A DNA stretch of 64,000 bases from Flavobacteriales bacterium UBA5081 (GTDB lineage: Bacteria; Bacteroidota; Bacteroidia; Flavobacteriales_E; Vicingaceae). The stretch is taken from the NCBI GenBank assembly GCA_002415785.1, contig DIAJ01000014.1:1-64000 (forward strand). The letters run 5' to 3'. The notes below the pieces were generated by a model that was not told the origin of the DNA, did not search any database, and saw only the letters and a program-made list of their open reading frames with translations. How positions within the stretch are numbered: the stretch's first letter is position 1; each line of letters starts with the position of its first letter. Position numbers and translations under genes: made by a program. Of this stretch, positions 1 to 9,295 are shown piece after piece.

Positions 1-68
1 AATTTAGGTAAATAAACGGATATTCATATTAAAAGATTTATATACGACATATAGTTTCTAAATTGGTA

Positions 69-1256
69 TTAAATCACTTTCAATTCCTTACCTACTTTTG
101 TAAAAGCAGCAATCGCTTGGTCTAAGTGATCTCTTTCGTGTGCGGCTGATAACTGAACTCTAATTCTAGCTTGCTCTTTTGGCACAACCGGATAGAAGAA
201 ACCAATTACGTAGATGCCTTCTTCTAACAGTTTATCAGCAAAGTCTTGAGACAATTGCGCATTGTATAACATAATGGGAACAATCGCAGAATCTCCATCT
301 TTAATGTCAAAGCCGGCTTCCTTAATTCCCTTTTTGAAATAAGCTACATTGTCCATAAGTTTATCTCTAAAAGCGGTAGTTTCCTTTAATATATCAAAAA
401 CAGCAATGGATGCACCCACAATTGCAGGAGCTAGTGAGTTTGAGAATAAATATGGTCTTGAACGCTGACGAAGCATGTCGATAATTTCTTTTCTTCCGGT
501 TGTAAATCCACCCATTGCACCACCAAGTGCTTTGCCTAAGGTTCCGGTAATAATATCAACTCTTCCTAAAACATCGCAATATTCAGCTGTACCTCTTCCG
601 GTTTTGCCAATAAAACCATGTGAATGACAGTCGTCAACCATGACTAAAGCATCGTATTTCTCAGCTAAATCACAAATTTTATCTAATTGAGCTACATAGC
701 CATCCATAGAAAAAACACCATCTGTAACAATAATTCTGAAGCGTTGGTCTTGCGCCTTTTTTAGCTGTTCTTCCAAGTCCTCCATATTGTTGTTCTCATA
801 GCGATAGCGAGCCGCTTTACACAATCGAACACCGTCAATAATTGATGCATGGTTTAACGAATCAGAGATAATCGCATCTTCAGCCGTCAAAAGTGGCTCA
901 AAAACACCACCATTGGCATCAAATGCTGCGGCGTATAAAATAGTATCTTCAGTTCCGCAAAATTCAGCAATCTTTTGCTCTAACTCTTTGTGAATATCTT
1001 GAGTTCCACAAATAAATCGAACAGATGACATTCCAAAGCCGTGAGAGTCTAAGGTTTTTTTGGCAGCTTCAATAACTTTTGGGTGAGATGAAAGGCCTAA
1101 GTAATTATTGGCGCAAAAGTTTATTACTTCTTTTCCGCTATCGAGCTTAATTACCGCATCTTGAGGAGAAGTAATAATGCGCTCTTTTTTATACAATCCA
1201 TCTGCCTCAATTTGTTTTAATTCAGCTTGTAAATGGTCTTTTAATTTTCCGTACAT
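69..1256 (-). CDS. kbl: Glycine C-acetyltransferase (2-amino-3-ketobutyrate CoA ligase)
   Basis: This is a PLP-dependent alpha-oxoamine synthase of 395 residues, the normal length for Kbl. It cleaves 2-amino-3-ketobutyrate with CoA to glycine and acetyl-CoA, the second step of threonine catabolism. The Schiff-base lysine is K242 in the motif TLGKALGGAMGG, the cofactor-contacting Asp is in VMVDDCHSHG (about 205-214), and the substrate-loop His is in DSLNHASIIDG (about 132-142). The start is an ATG. No threonine dehydrogenase lies next to it here; the usual partner tdh is not in the window. The relatives 8-amino-7-oxononanoate synthase and serine palmitoyltransferase are less likely because the whole length reads like Kbl. 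Confidence 0.95.
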   Translation of the reverse strand: MYGKLKDHLQAELKQIEADGLYKKERIITSPQDAVIKLDSGKEVINFCANNYLGLSSHPKVIEAAKKTLDSHGFGMSSVRFICGTQDIHKELEQKIAEFCGTEDTILYAAAFDANGGVFEPLLTAEDAIISDSLNHASIIDGVRLCKAARYRYENNNMEDLEEQLKKAQDQRFRIIVTDGVFSMDGYVAQLDKICDLAEKYDALVMVDDCHSHGFIGKTGRGTAEYCDVLGRVDIITGTLGKALGGAMGGFTTGRKEIIDMLRQRSRPYLFSNSLAPAIVGASIAVFDILKETTAFRDKLMDNVAYFKKGIKEAGFDIKDGDSAIVPIMLYNAQLSQDFADKLLEEGIYVIGFFYPVVPKEQARIRVQLSAAHERDHLDQAIAAFTKVGKELKVI

Positions 1257-1325
1257 AATAGTTCAATTTTAGTCTTTCAAAAGTATGGAATTTGCCTGCC
1301 ATAAGAAAGGGTCTTATTTGATAGA

Positions 1326-1362
1326 AATAAAAAAAGCGAATAGATTAAACCCATTCGCTTTT
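1326..1362 (-). terminator. Intrinsic terminator of gdhA
   Basis: A perfect 10-bp stem (1332-1341 with 1353-1362, core AAAGCGAAT) closes an 11-nt loop. On the minus strand it is followed by a run of T. It lies 20 nt past the gdhA stop codon. Confidence 0.85.
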
Positions 1363-1381
1363 GAAGATTTTATTTTCGACT

Positions 1382-2752
1382 TTAAACAATCCCTTGTGCG
1401 ATCATCGCATCAGCAACTTTAACAAAACCCGCAATGTTTGCTCCTCTAACGTAATCTACAAAACCCTTGTCGTCGCAACCATACTGCACGCATGAATGAT
1501 GAATATCCTTCATGATTTCTTGTAGTTTGTTGTCTACTTCTTCAGATGTCCAATTGTAGCGCATAGAGTTTTGGGTCATTTCTAATCCTGAAGTGGCTAC
1601 CCCACCTGCATTGGATGCTTTTCCGGGAGCAAAGAAAATCTTGGCTTTGTGGAATTCTTCAACAGCCTCAGGAGTACAAGGCATATTGGCTCCTTCAGCA
1701 ACTAAGATGAGTCCGTTTTTGATTAATGTTTGCGCCTCTTTTTGGTTTAATTCATTTTGAGTAGCACAAGGTAAGGCGATATCACATTTCACCGACCAAG
1801 GTCTTTCACCTTCGAAGTATTCACAGCCAAATTTTTCAGCATATTCAGAAATCCTGCCTCTTTTTTCGTTTTTTAGTTCTTTAATGAAATCTAATTTTTC
1901 TTGATTGATTCCTTCTTTATCATAAATATAGCCACCCGAGTCAGAAACGGTAACCACTTTTGCGCCAAGTTCAGTGGCTTTTTCGCAAGCATATTGAGCC
2001 ACATTTCCCGAACCTGAAATACTAACAGTTTTGCCCTCTAAATTGTCACCTCTGGAATCCAGCATTTCTCTAACAAAATACACACAGCCATAACCGGTTG
2101 CTTCAGGTCGAATTAAGCTCCCTCCGTATGAAAGTCCTTTTCCGGTTAGAACACCTGTAAACTCATTGCGAATACGCTTGTACTGACCAAATAAATAGCC
2201 AATCTCCCTTCCTCCAACGCCAATGTCTCCGGCAGGTACATCTGTATCAGGACCAATGTGGCGAGAGAGTTCTGTCATAAAACTCTGGCAAAAACGCATC
2301 ACCTCATTGTCTGATTTTCCCTTTGGATCAAAATCAGAGCCTCCTTTTCCTCCACCCATAGGTAAGGTGGTTAGGCTGTTTTTAAAAACCTGCTCAAAGG
2401 CTAGAAATTTCAACACACTTAGGTTAACTGTTGGGTGAAAGCGCAAACCACCTTTGTAAGGTCCAATAGCGGAATTCATTTCAATTCGAAATCCTCGATT
2501 TACTCGTGCATTCCCCTTGTCGTCCATCCATGGAACTCTAAACATAATCACCCTTTCCGGCTCAACCATTCGCTCCAATAAGTTGTGGTCGGCGTATTTT
2601 GGATATTCTTCAATAAAGGGAATTACCGTTTCTGCTACCTCGTGTACAGCTTGTAAGAACTCAGCTTCGTGAGTATTTTTTTTGGCAACTTGTTTTACAA
2701 AAGCTTCTATCTTTTCTTCGATGGCTTTTTGATTTTTTGATGTAGTGCTCAT
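1382..2752 (-). CDS. gdhA: NADP-specific glutamate dehydrogenase
   Basis: This 456-residue cytoplasmic enzyme makes glutamate from 2-oxoglutarate, ammonia and NAD(P)H. The active-site lysine lies in PMGGGKGGSDFDPKG (K136) and the catalytic Asp in PAGDIGVGGREIG (about 173-185). The Rossmann fold begins with SISGSGNVAQ at about 246. The length and the SDSGG segment after the second beta strand fit the hexameric NADP-type bacterial enzyme rather than the short NAD-type. The ATG start is preceded by a TAnnTTTG-type -7 box, and a strong hairpin terminator follows, so the gene is probably monocistronic. Confidence 0.95.
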   Translation of the reverse strand: MSTTSKNQKAIEEKIEAFVKQVAKKNTHEAEFLQAVHEVAETVIPFIEEYPKYADHNLLERMVEPERVIMFRVPWMDDKGNARVNRGFRIEMNSAIGPYKGGLRFHPTVNLSVLKFLAFEQVFKNSLTTLPMGGGKGGSDFDPKGKSDNEVMRFCQSFMTELSRHIGPDTDVPAGDIGVGGREIGYLFGQYKRIRNEFTGVLTGKGLSYGGSLIRPEATGYGCVYFVREMLDSRGDNLEGKTVSISGSGNVAQYACEKATELGAKVVTVSDSGGYIYDKEGINQEKLDFIKELKNEKRGRISEYAEKFGCEYFEGERPWSVKCDIALPCATQNELNQKEAQTLIKNGLILVAEGANMPCTPEAVEEFHKAKIFFAPGKASNAGGVATSGLEMTQNSMRYNWTSEEVDNKLQEIMKDIHHSCVQYGCDDKGFVDYVRGANIAGFVKVADAMIAQGIV

Positions 2753-2785
2753 TTATGTAGGATGTTGTTTTTGTGTTTGTAAGAA

Positions 2786-2793
2786 CAAAAGTA
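2786..2793 (-). promoter_or_regulatory. Putative -7 box for gdhA
   Basis: The minus strand reads TACTTTTG, a match to the Bacteroidetes -7 consensus TAnnTTTG, 33 nt before the gdhA ATG. I see no TTTG -33 element at the usual spacing, so this is a partial match. Confidence 0.45.
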
Positions 2794-2824
2794 AATAATT
2801 TAATAAGGCTTCTCCTAATTCCCA

Positions 2825-3928
2825 CTAGATTCGTTGATACATTTTTCCCGGCAAGGAACGAACAACTCCTTTAAATTCTAAGTTGAGTAATAAGCTGGTT
2901 GTTTTACTCATGGGCATGGAGGCCTTTAAGCACAACTCATCTACCGCTATGCTTTCTTCTCCATTAAATGCATCCACAAGCTGCTGTTCTTCGGTATTTA
3001 AGTCGACAAACAATTGCTTTTGCTGACTAGCTTTACTTCTTTTTTTCGTTGTTTTTTCCCAACCCAAAATGTATTCTATGTCTTTGGCAGATTCAATTAG
3101 CGCGGCCTTATTGGTTTTTATTAATCGATTGCACCCCACCGATTGACTGTCATCGATTCTTCCCGGAACCGCGAATACGTCTCGATTATAACCATTGGCT
3201 AAATCGGCGGTAATCAGTGAGCCTCCTTTAGCTGAGGATTCCACCACTACAACAGCATCAGAAAGTCCGGCTACTATTCGGTTACGCTCCGCAAAGTTGA
3301 TTGGCAGAATGGTCGTTTTACTCAAATAGTCTGTAGCAATTCCGCCGTCTTTTAGCATTTTTTCAGCTGTTTGTGTATGAGGTTTTGGGTATACTTCATC
3401 TAGTCCACAAGCTAAAATTCCGATGGTTGGTAAGCCTGCCTTTAAAGCTGCTTGATGAGCTGTAATGTCAATTCCATAAGCAAGTCCACTAACAATGGTA
3501 GCATTGTGTGTTTTTAGTTCATCAATTAGTTTTTCGCAAATGGCTTTACCTTTTACTGTAGCCATTCGGGTTCCAACAAAACTGACCATTTTTTGGGCAT
3601 TCCAATCAACATTTCCTTTAGAGTATAAAATTATTGGGCCGTCCTCACAGTGCAACAGGCGTTGAGGGTATTCTTTGTCCAAATAGTAAAGTGGCTTAAT
3701 GTCATTTTTAGCAATGAATTCAACTTCTTCTTCAGCTCTTTCCATCACTTTTGCTGACTGTATGCTTTTAACTACTTTTTCTCCAAAGCCCGGAATTTTT
3801 AAAAGTTTGCTTTTCTTCTCTTTAAAAACCGCTTCAGCACCACCGCAATGAGCAATGAGTTTTTTTGCACTAATGTCACCAATTCCCGGAATTAAGGAAA
3901 CAGCAATTTTATATTTTAAGTCTTCCAA
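2825..3928 (-). CDS. dprA: DNA-processing protein DprA/Smf
   Basis: DprA binds incoming single-stranded DNA during natural transformation and loads RecA. The 367-residue protein has an N-terminal helix-hairpin-helix region (LIPGIGDISAKKLI and LLKIPGFGEKVVKSI), then the Rossmann-like DprA domain with FVGTRMATVKGK, SGLAYGIDITAHQAAL and RNRIVAGLSDAVVVVES, and a C-terminal winged-helix segment (about 305-367). The predicted start is TTG; no ATG lies in frame nearby. It faces kdsB across a 47-nt divergent gap. Whether this organism is competent cannot be told from one gene, since DprA is widespread in non-competent bacteria. Confidence 0.93.
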   Translation of the reverse strand: MEDLKYKIAVSLIPGIGDISAKKLIAHCGGAEAVFKEKKSKLLKIPGFGEKVVKSIQSAKVMERAEEEVEFIAKNDIKPLYYLDKEYPQRLLHCEDGPIILYSKGNVDWNAQKMVSFVGTRMATVKGKAICEKLIDELKTHNATIVSGLAYGIDITAHQAALKAGLPTIGILACGLDEVYPKPHTQTAEKMLKDGGIATDYLSKTTILPINFAERNRIVAGLSDAVVVVESSAKGGSLITADLANGYNRDVFAVPGRIDDSQSVGCNRLIKTNKAALIESAKDIEYILGWEKTTKKRSKASQQKQLFVDLNTEEQQLVDAFNGEESIAVDELCLKASMPMSKTTSLLLNLEFKGVVRSLPGKMYQRI

Positions 3929-3960
3929 GCTGCTGGTTTTAAATTATTTTTTATCTTAGT

Positions 3961-3968
3961 CAAAAGTA
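3961..3968 (-). promoter_or_regulatory. Putative -7 box for dprA
   Basis: The minus strand reads TACTTTTG (TAnnTTTG consensus), 33 nt upstream of the dprA TTG start, inside the dprA/kdsB divergent gap. Confidence 0.4.
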
Positions 3969-3975
3969 TTAATTC

Positions 3976-4701
3976 ATGCGCTCAATTGGAATAATTCCTG
4001 CAAGATATGCATCTACTCGCTTTCCCGGCAAGCCCTTAGCGGAAATTGATGGAAAGATAATGATTCAACGTGTTTATGAACAAGCAAAAAAAGCATCGGC
4101 TTTGCATCATGTAGTGGTGGCAACTGACGATGAACGGATTCAAAAAGCCGTTTTAGATTTTGGAGGAGAAGTTGTCATGACTTCATCTGAACATCAGAGT
4201 GGAACAGACCGCTGTTTAGAAGCATTGCGTCAACAAGAAATGGATTTTGAAATTGTGGTAAATATTCAAGGCGATGAGCCATTTATATCACCGGATCAGA
4301 TCAATTTGATTCTTTCTTGTTTTCATCAAGAGAATACAGAAATTGCTACTTTGGTGAAATTAATTGAAGATGAGAAAGAGCTTTGGAATACCAATAAGCC
4401 CAAAGTGTTAATGGATGAGGATGATTTTGCTATTTATTTTAGTAGGCAATGTATTCCTTACTTGAGAGATGTAGAAAAACCAAAGTGGCTAGAGGAGTTT
4501 AACTTTTACAAGCACATTGGAATGTATGCATACCGTGCAGAAACCTTAGCAGAATTATGCGCTTTAAAGCCTAGTCGTCTTGAGCGAGCAGAAGGCTTGG
4601 AGCAGTTGCGCTGGATAGAAAATGGCTATAAGATTAAAACGGCTATTACCGATGAAGAAGCACTATCGGTAGATAGCCCGGAAGATTTGGAGCAGTTTTA
4701 G
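3976..4701 (+). CDS. kdsB: 3-deoxy-manno-octulosonate cytidylyltransferase
   Basis: KdsB activates the lipopolysaccharide sugar Kdo as CMP-Kdo in the cytoplasm. The 241-residue protein has the nucleotidyltransferase signature IPARYASTRFPGKPL at 7-21, a conserved SGTDRCLEAL segment at about 75-84, and the metal-binding NIQGDEPFI at about 94-102. Length and motifs are standard for the family. The ATG start is supported by a TATCTTAG -7-like box about 20 nt upstream. It is divergent from dprA and about 90 nt upstream of era. Confidence 0.94.
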   Translation: MRSIGIIPARYASTRFPGKPLAEIDGKIMIQRVYEQAKKASALHHVVVATDDERIQKAVLDFGGEVVMTSSEHQSGTDRCLEALRQQEMDFEIVVNIQGDEPFISPDQINLILSCFHQENTEIATLVKLIEDEKELWNTNKPKVLMDEDDFAIYFSRQCIPYLRDVEKPKWLEEFNFYKHIGMYAYRAETLAELCALKPSRLERAEGLEQLRWIENGYKIKTAITDEEALSVDSPEDLEQF

Positions 4702-4792
4702 GGAGAGAGGTAATTTTTTCAAACAGACATATAAAGCTTTATCTCAGCTCCTTTTTAATTCGTTTCTTTGCAGTCTCAAATTAGCACCCCAA

Positions 4793-5671
4793 ATGAAGCA
4801 TCGTTCAGGTTTTGTAAACATCATTGGTCACCCCAATGTGGGTAAGTCAACATTGATGAATCAATTAGTTGGGGAGAAATTGTCGATTATAACTTCTAAA
4901 GCTCAAACTACTCGACATCGTATTTTAGGAATTGTAAATGAAGAGGATTATCAAATCATTTACTCAGATACTCCAGGAGTAATTGAGCCTGCTTATAAGT
5001 TGCAGGAAGGAATGATGAAGTTTGTCTTTAATTCACTAGAAGATGCCGATTTGTTTTTGTTAATGGTAGAATGTGGACAGCAATCTTTTAAAAACGAAAA
5101 GCTATTTGAATTTCTCTCAAAAACTGAAACACCAATTATCTTATTAATCAATAAAATTGATATTTCTAATCAAGAAATGTTGGAAGAGCAAGTACAGCAT
5201 TGGCATAAACAGTTGCCAAAAGCTGAAGTCTTGCCGGTTTCTGCATTACACAACTTTAATGTAGATGTTTTAAAACAAAAGATCGTTGATAAACTACCTG
5301 AATGCCCGCCCTATTACCCAAAAGACAGCTTAACGGATAAAACGGAACGTTTTTTTGTGGAGGAAAAAATAAGAGAAAAGATTTTACTCAATTACGAGCA
5401 AGAGGTTCCTTATTCTACTGAGGTTTTGGTGGAAGAGTTTAAGGAAGAAGAAGAAATTATTCGCATAAGAGCAAATATTTTTGTTTCACGAGATAGCCAA
5501 AAGGGAATTTTGATAGGTAAAGGGGGCTCGAAATTGAAAAAAGTAGGTAGCGAAGCTCGTAAAGATTTAGAAGTTTTTTTTGAGAAAAAAATATATTTGA
5601 ACCTTTTTGTGAAAGTCAATAAAGATTGGCGAAATGATGAAGGTCAGTTGAAACGATTTGGATATTTATAA
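4793..5671 (+). CDS. era: GTPase Era, 16S rRNA maturation and 30S assembly
   Basis: Era is an essential GTPase that binds the 3' end of 16S rRNA. The 292-residue protein starts with the G1 motif GHPNVGKST (12-20), followed by DTPG (G3) and NKID (G4). It ends with a KH domain containing ILIGKGGSKLKKVG (about 236-249). Two nucleotides separate it from der, so the two GTPase genes are almost certainly one transcript. The start is ATG; the region before it contains a TTTCTTTG sequence resembling a -7 box. Confidence 0.95.
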   Translation: MKHRSGFVNIIGHPNVGKSTLMNQLVGEKLSIITSKAQTTRHRILGIVNEEDYQIIYSDTPGVIEPAYKLQEGMMKFVFNSLEDADLFLLMVECGQQSFKNEKLFEFLSKTETPIILLINKIDISNQEMLEEQVQHWHKQLPKAEVLPVSALHNFNVDVLKQKIVDKLPECPPYYPKDSLTDKTERFFVEEKIREKILLNYEQEVPYSTEVLVEEFKEEEEIIRIRANIFVSRDSQKGILIGKGGSKLKKVGSEARKDLEVFFEKKIYLNLFVKVNKDWRNDEGQLKRFGYL

Positions 5672-5673
5672 AA

Positions 5674-6987
5674 ATGAGTAGCAATATAGTAGCCATAGTA
5701 GGTCGACCAAATGTTGGGAAGTCAACTTTGTTTAACCGACTAACAGAGAGTAGAAAAGCAATAGTTGATGAGGCTAGTGGAGTAACCCGCGATCGTCAGT
5801 ATGGTAAGGCCATTTGGGGAGGCAAAGAATTTACTTTGATTGATACCGGAGGGTATGTTCGCGGTTCAGATGATGAATTTGAAGGCGAAATTCGCAAGCA
5901 GGTAGAGATTGCTCTAGAGGAAGCCGCTGTCATTCTTTTTGTAGTAGATGTAACTGTAGGAATTACTGATTTAGATGAAGCGGTTGCTAAAATATTGCGA
6001 AAGACCAATAAACCTATTTTTGTGTTAGCAAATAAAGCCGATAATAATCAAAGGATTGCTGATGCATCAGAATTTTATGCTTTTGGTTTAGGTGAGAGCT
6101 TGTACCCGGTTTCCAGTATTAATGGAAGTGGAACTGGTGAAATCTTAGACGACTTGGTTAAACTGTTGCCAGATGATTCAGAAGAGGAAGAGTCTGAAAT
6201 TCCACGAATTGCCATAGTGGGTCGTCCGAATGTTGGAAAGTCTTCATTTCTAAATACTTTGATAGGAGAGGAGCGAAATATAGTTACCCCAATTGCAGGC
6301 ACTACAAGAGATGCGGTTGGTACACATTACAAAGCTTTTGGTTTTGATTTCATACTTACAGATACAGCCGGCTTGCGCAAAAAAGGCAAAGTTGAAGAAG
6401 ATGTAGAGTATTACTCGGTAATGAGAACAGTTAGAGCCATAGAGAACTCGGATGTATGCGTTCTTTTGATTGAAGCCACAGAAGGCATGATGGCGCAAGA
6501 CATGAACATTTATCAATTGGCCATTAAGAACAAGAAAGGCATTGTGATAATGGTCAATAAATGGGATATGGTTGCTGAAAAAAGTTCCAATACCATGAAG
6601 GAGTTTAAGAATCACATTTTGGAAAAAATAGCTCCTTTTACGGATGTGCCCATTATTTTTACATCAGTTACGGAAAAGCAGCGAATTTTTGACGTATTAA
6701 AAGCAGCCGTAGATGTGTTTGAAAACAGAAGGCGAAAGATTACTACCTCGCAACTGAATAAAATAATGCTACCAATTATTGAAAATCACCCACCACCCTC
6801 TGTAAAAGGAAAATTTGTAAAGATTAAGTTCGTTTCTATGTTGCCCACATATAAACCGACATTTGTTTTTTACTGCAATCATCCGCAATATGTAAAAGAA
6901 CCTTACAAGCGCTTTATTGAAAATCGCTTAAGAGAAAAGTTCGACTATACAGGAGTTCCAATACAGATTTTCTTCAGGAAGAAGTAA
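5674..6987 (+). CDS. der: GTPase Der (EngA), 50S ribosome biogenesis
   Basis: Der is recognised by two GTPase domains in tandem. The first has GRPNVGKST, DTGG and NKAD; the second has GRPNVGKSS, DTAGLRKKGK and NKWD. A KH-like domain follows at the C-terminus (about 350-437). The 437-residue length is normal. The gene begins 2 nt after era, so it is translated from an era-der mRNA. The long antisense reading frames opposite it are codon-usage shadows. Confidence 0.96.
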   Translation: MSSNIVAIVGRPNVGKSTLFNRLTESRKAIVDEASGVTRDRQYGKAIWGGKEFTLIDTGGYVRGSDDEFEGEIRKQVEIALEEAAVILFVVDVTVGITDLDEAVAKILRKTNKPIFVLANKADNNQRIADASEFYAFGLGESLYPVSSINGSGTGEILDDLVKLLPDDSEEEESEIPRIAIVGRPNVGKSSFLNTLIGEERNIVTPIAGTTRDAVGTHYKAFGFDFILTDTAGLRKKGKVEEDVEYYSVMRTVRAIENSDVCVLLIEATEGMMAQDMNIYQLAIKNKKGIVIMVNKWDMVAEKSSNTMKEFKNHILEKIAPFTDVPIIFTSVTEKQRIFDVLKAAVDVFENRRRKITTSQLNKIMLPIIENHPPPSVKGKFVKIKFVSMLPTYKPTFVFYCNHPQYVKEPYKRFIENRLREKFDYTGVPIQIFFRKK

Positions 6988-7051
6988 GGGGAATATATGC
7001 TTTCAGTAAAGTAGTAAGCAGAGTTTTAATATTTGTTTTCATTTAAAAAAG

Positions 7052-7059
7052 TATATTTG
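7052..7059 (+). promoter_or_regulatory. Putative -7 box for the FG-GAP-like T9SS gene
   Basis: TATATTTG matches TAnnTTTG, 39 nt before the ATG. A TTTG is found at 7032-7035, but the 16-nt spacing is shorter than the usual 19-21. Confidence 0.4.
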
Positions 7060-7098
7060 CTTTTGTAACGAATTGATTAACTGTAATAATTACTAGCT

Positions 7099-9222
7099 AT
7101 GTCTACTCTCTTAAAATTTTTATTTTTTTCTTTTTGTATTTTTCTTTTTCAACTAACTGCTTTTTCACAAGTGCAAATTGGCGGAGATATTGATGGAGAG
7201 GCAGCCGGAGATATGTCAGGTTATTCGGTTAGTATGGCTAGTAAAAATACTATTGCTGTTGGAGCTAGAGAAAATGATGGTAATGGATTTAACTCCGGTC
7301 ATACAAGGGTTTATAAGCTAATCGGCAATAGTTGGGTTCAACTAGGTTCAGATATAGATGGTGTAGCAGCAAGTGATTGGTCGGGTTGTTTTGTGAGTAT
7401 GCCGGATACATTAACCGTGGCTATGGGTGCTCCTTTTCATAATGGAAAGGGTCACGCCAGGATATTTCAATGGAATGGTAGTGCATGGGTGCAGAAAGGG
7501 ACTGAAATTGAAGGAGAAAATTTTGGAGATGAGTCTGGGCGAACTGTAGTTATGCCGGATGCAAATACAATTGCTATTGGGGCACCTTTAAACGATGGAA
7601 ACGGGAGTAATTCAGGTCATGTAAGAGTCTTTAGATGGAACGGAAGTGGCTGGGTACAAAAAGGTAGTGATTTAGATGGTGAAGCGAATGGTGACAAGTC
7701 TTCTTATTCTATTAGTATGCCTGATTCAAACACAGTTGCAATTGGGGCGAGATATAATGATGGAAATGGATTTAACTCCGGTCATGCTAGGGTTTATCGG
7801 TGGACAGGAACTAGTTGGGTGCAGAAGGGTGCAGACATTGACGGAGAAAATAGTGGAGACGAAGCAGGTACTTCAGTAAGTATGCCTGACCCAAACACTA
7901 TAGCTGTTGGAGCAAGGCGAAATAGTGATAATGGTTATGAGTCTGGTCATGTAAGGATTTTTAAATGGAATGGTAGTAGTTGGGTGCAAAGAGGAGCCGA
8001 TATTGATGGCGAGTCATCAGGAGATTTCTCCGGAAGGACTTCTTCCATGCCTGATAGTAACACTGTAGCAATTGGGGCAAGATATAATAGTGGAAATGGA
8101 TTTCGATCGGGGCAAGTTAGAGTGTATAAATGGAATGGTACTTCTTGGAATCAATTGGGGGTAGATATTGATGGAGAAGCTTCGGGAGATCAGTTTGGTT
8201 GGATTGTAGATATGCCTGACCCTTATACTGTTGCTTCCGGTGCGCTTTATAATACCGGAACAGGGACAGACGCAGGTCATGCAAGAGTGTTTTCTTTTTG
8301 CAGTACAACAACAAATACAATTCAAGCAAATGTTTGTAGTCAGTATACTTCACCAAGTGGAAAACATACTTGGACTTCAAGTGGCACTTATCTAGATACA
8401 TTAACAAATATAGGAGGGTGCGATAGTATAATTACCATTGACCTTACAATAAATAACAATAGCAGCTCAATGATTAATGCAATAGCTTGCAATAGATACT
8501 TTTCGCCCAGTGGAAATCATGTTTGGATTAACAGTGGAACTTATCAGGATATTATTCCGAATGATAAAGGATGCGACAGTATAATTACCATTAATCTAAC
8601 AATAAACAATACTACCTTAGCTACAATAAACCCTGTAGTTTGTGATAGTTTTACTTCTCCTAGCGGGAAGTATACATGGACAACTAACGGATCTTACATT
8701 GATACTTTGCAAAATATCGTCGGTTGCGATAGTTTGATAGGAATCAATTTGACAGTTGAGCCGATTAATACTTTAATAAGTACTTCAAACGACTCTTTAA
8801 TTGCCGCCGACACAAACGCTACTTACCAATGGTTAGACTGTGGAAATAATTATTCTGTAATTCCCGGAGCTACTAATCGAGTGTTTGAACCGACAGTTAG
8901 TGGAAATTATGCTCTTGCACTTAATAAATTAAATTGTTCGGATACCTCTGTTTGTCAAAGTATTGTGATAACATCTTTGAAAAATACAACTGCACAAAAG
9001 GAACAAATTACAATCTACCCCAACCCTTCCAACGGTTTGTTCACAATAGAATATCCTTTTACTAACGAAAGTAAAGTCTATACAGTAGCTGACATCAACG
9101 GGAAAGTTGTTCGAGAGGGAGTGATTAATAAAGAGAAAACTCAATTGGACTTTTCTGAATTCATAAGTGGAATATATTTATTGAGAATAGAAGACTCGAT
9201 TGTCAAGTTGGTTTTAAATTAA
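7099..9222 (+). CDS. Secreted repeat protein with T9SS type A sorting domain
   Basis: This is a 707-residue exported protein. Residues 1-23 form a signal peptide. From about residue 26 to 400 there are seven copies of a 51-55 residue unit with the pattern DIDGE..GD..G..V.MPD..T.A.GA...G.G...GH.RV..WNG..WV, resembling FG-GAP/integrin-like beta-propeller repeats. Three copies of a roughly 50-residue unit ending GCDS(I/L)I.I.LT follow, then one Ig-like stretch. The end (about 632-707) is a T9SS sorting domain with the YPNPSNG motif. It should be carried across the outer membrane and cleaved or anchored by T9SS. The ligand is unknown; a surface adhesin is the simplest reading. Confidence 0.85.
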   Translation: MSTLLKFLFFSFCIFLFQLTAFSQVQIGGDIDGEAAGDMSGYSVSMASKNTIAVGARENDGNGFNSGHTRVYKLIGNSWVQLGSDIDGVAASDWSGCFVSMPDTLTVAMGAPFHNGKGHARIFQWNGSAWVQKGTEIEGENFGDESGRTVVMPDANTIAIGAPLNDGNGSNSGHVRVFRWNGSGWVQKGSDLDGEANGDKSSYSISMPDSNTVAIGARYNDGNGFNSGHARVYRWTGTSWVQKGADIDGENSGDEAGTSVSMPDPNTIAVGARRNSDNGYESGHVRIFKWNGSSWVQRGADIDGESSGDFSGRTSSMPDSNTVAIGARYNSGNGFRSGQVRVYKWNGTSWNQLGVDIDGEASGDQFGWIVDMPDPYTVASGALYNTGTGTDAGHARVFSFCSTTTNTIQANVCSQYTSPSGKHTWTSSGTYLDTLTNIGGCDSIITIDLTINNNSSSMINAIACNRYFSPSGNHVWINSGTYQDIIPNDKGCDSIITINLTINNTTLATINPVVCDSFTSPSGKYTWTTNGSYIDTLQNIVGCDSLIGINLTVEPINTLISTSNDSLIAADTNATYQWLDCGNNYSVIPGATNRVFEPTVSGNYALALNKLNCSDTSVCQSIVITSLKNTTAQKEQITIYPNPSNGLFTIEYPFTNESKVYTVADINGKVVREGVINKEKTQLDFSEFISGIYLLRIEDSIVKLVLN
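7174..8298 (+). repeat. Seven tandem ~165-bp coding repeats
   Basis: These encode the 55-residue propeller-like units of the T9SS gene at 7099. The second unit is 4 codons shorter. Adjacent units share long identical stretches, so unit number may vary between strains by recombination. Confidence 0.8.
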
Positions 9223-9249
9223 AAAAGGCCGTCCTTTTCAGACAGCCTT
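9221..9249 (-). terminator. Intrinsic terminator of metK
   Basis: A 9-bp stem (9225-9233 with 9241-9249) ends on the minus strand in six T. The single mismatch on the plus strand becomes a G-U pair in the minus-strand RNA, so it is built for metK. A second GC-rich hairpin (9262-9277, CCCGCC/GGCCGGG with a 3-nt loop) lies between the metK stop and this terminator; its role is unclear. Confidence 0.8.
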
Positions 9250-9295
9250 CTAATTCGTGTACCCGCCAAAGGCCGGGCAGCTTTGTGGAAATTAT

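Noticed and set aside
6250..6615. A 121-codon minus-strand frame opposite der
   Set aside because: It lies wholly inside a conserved gene, has no family resemblance and is explained by codon bias.
7174..8298. Regular repeats that might be a CRISPR array
   Set aside because: Units are about 165 bp, continuous and coding; there are no short identical repeats with unique spacers and no cas genes.
8017..8407. Two overlapping minus-strand frames opposite the propeller-like repeats
   Set aside because: They are artefacts of the tandem repeats of the T9SS gene; their residues show no domain or signal peptide of their own.
9262..9277. GC-rich hairpin after metK as a mobile repeat
   Set aside because: I see no second copy in the window; it may simply be part of the metK 3' end.
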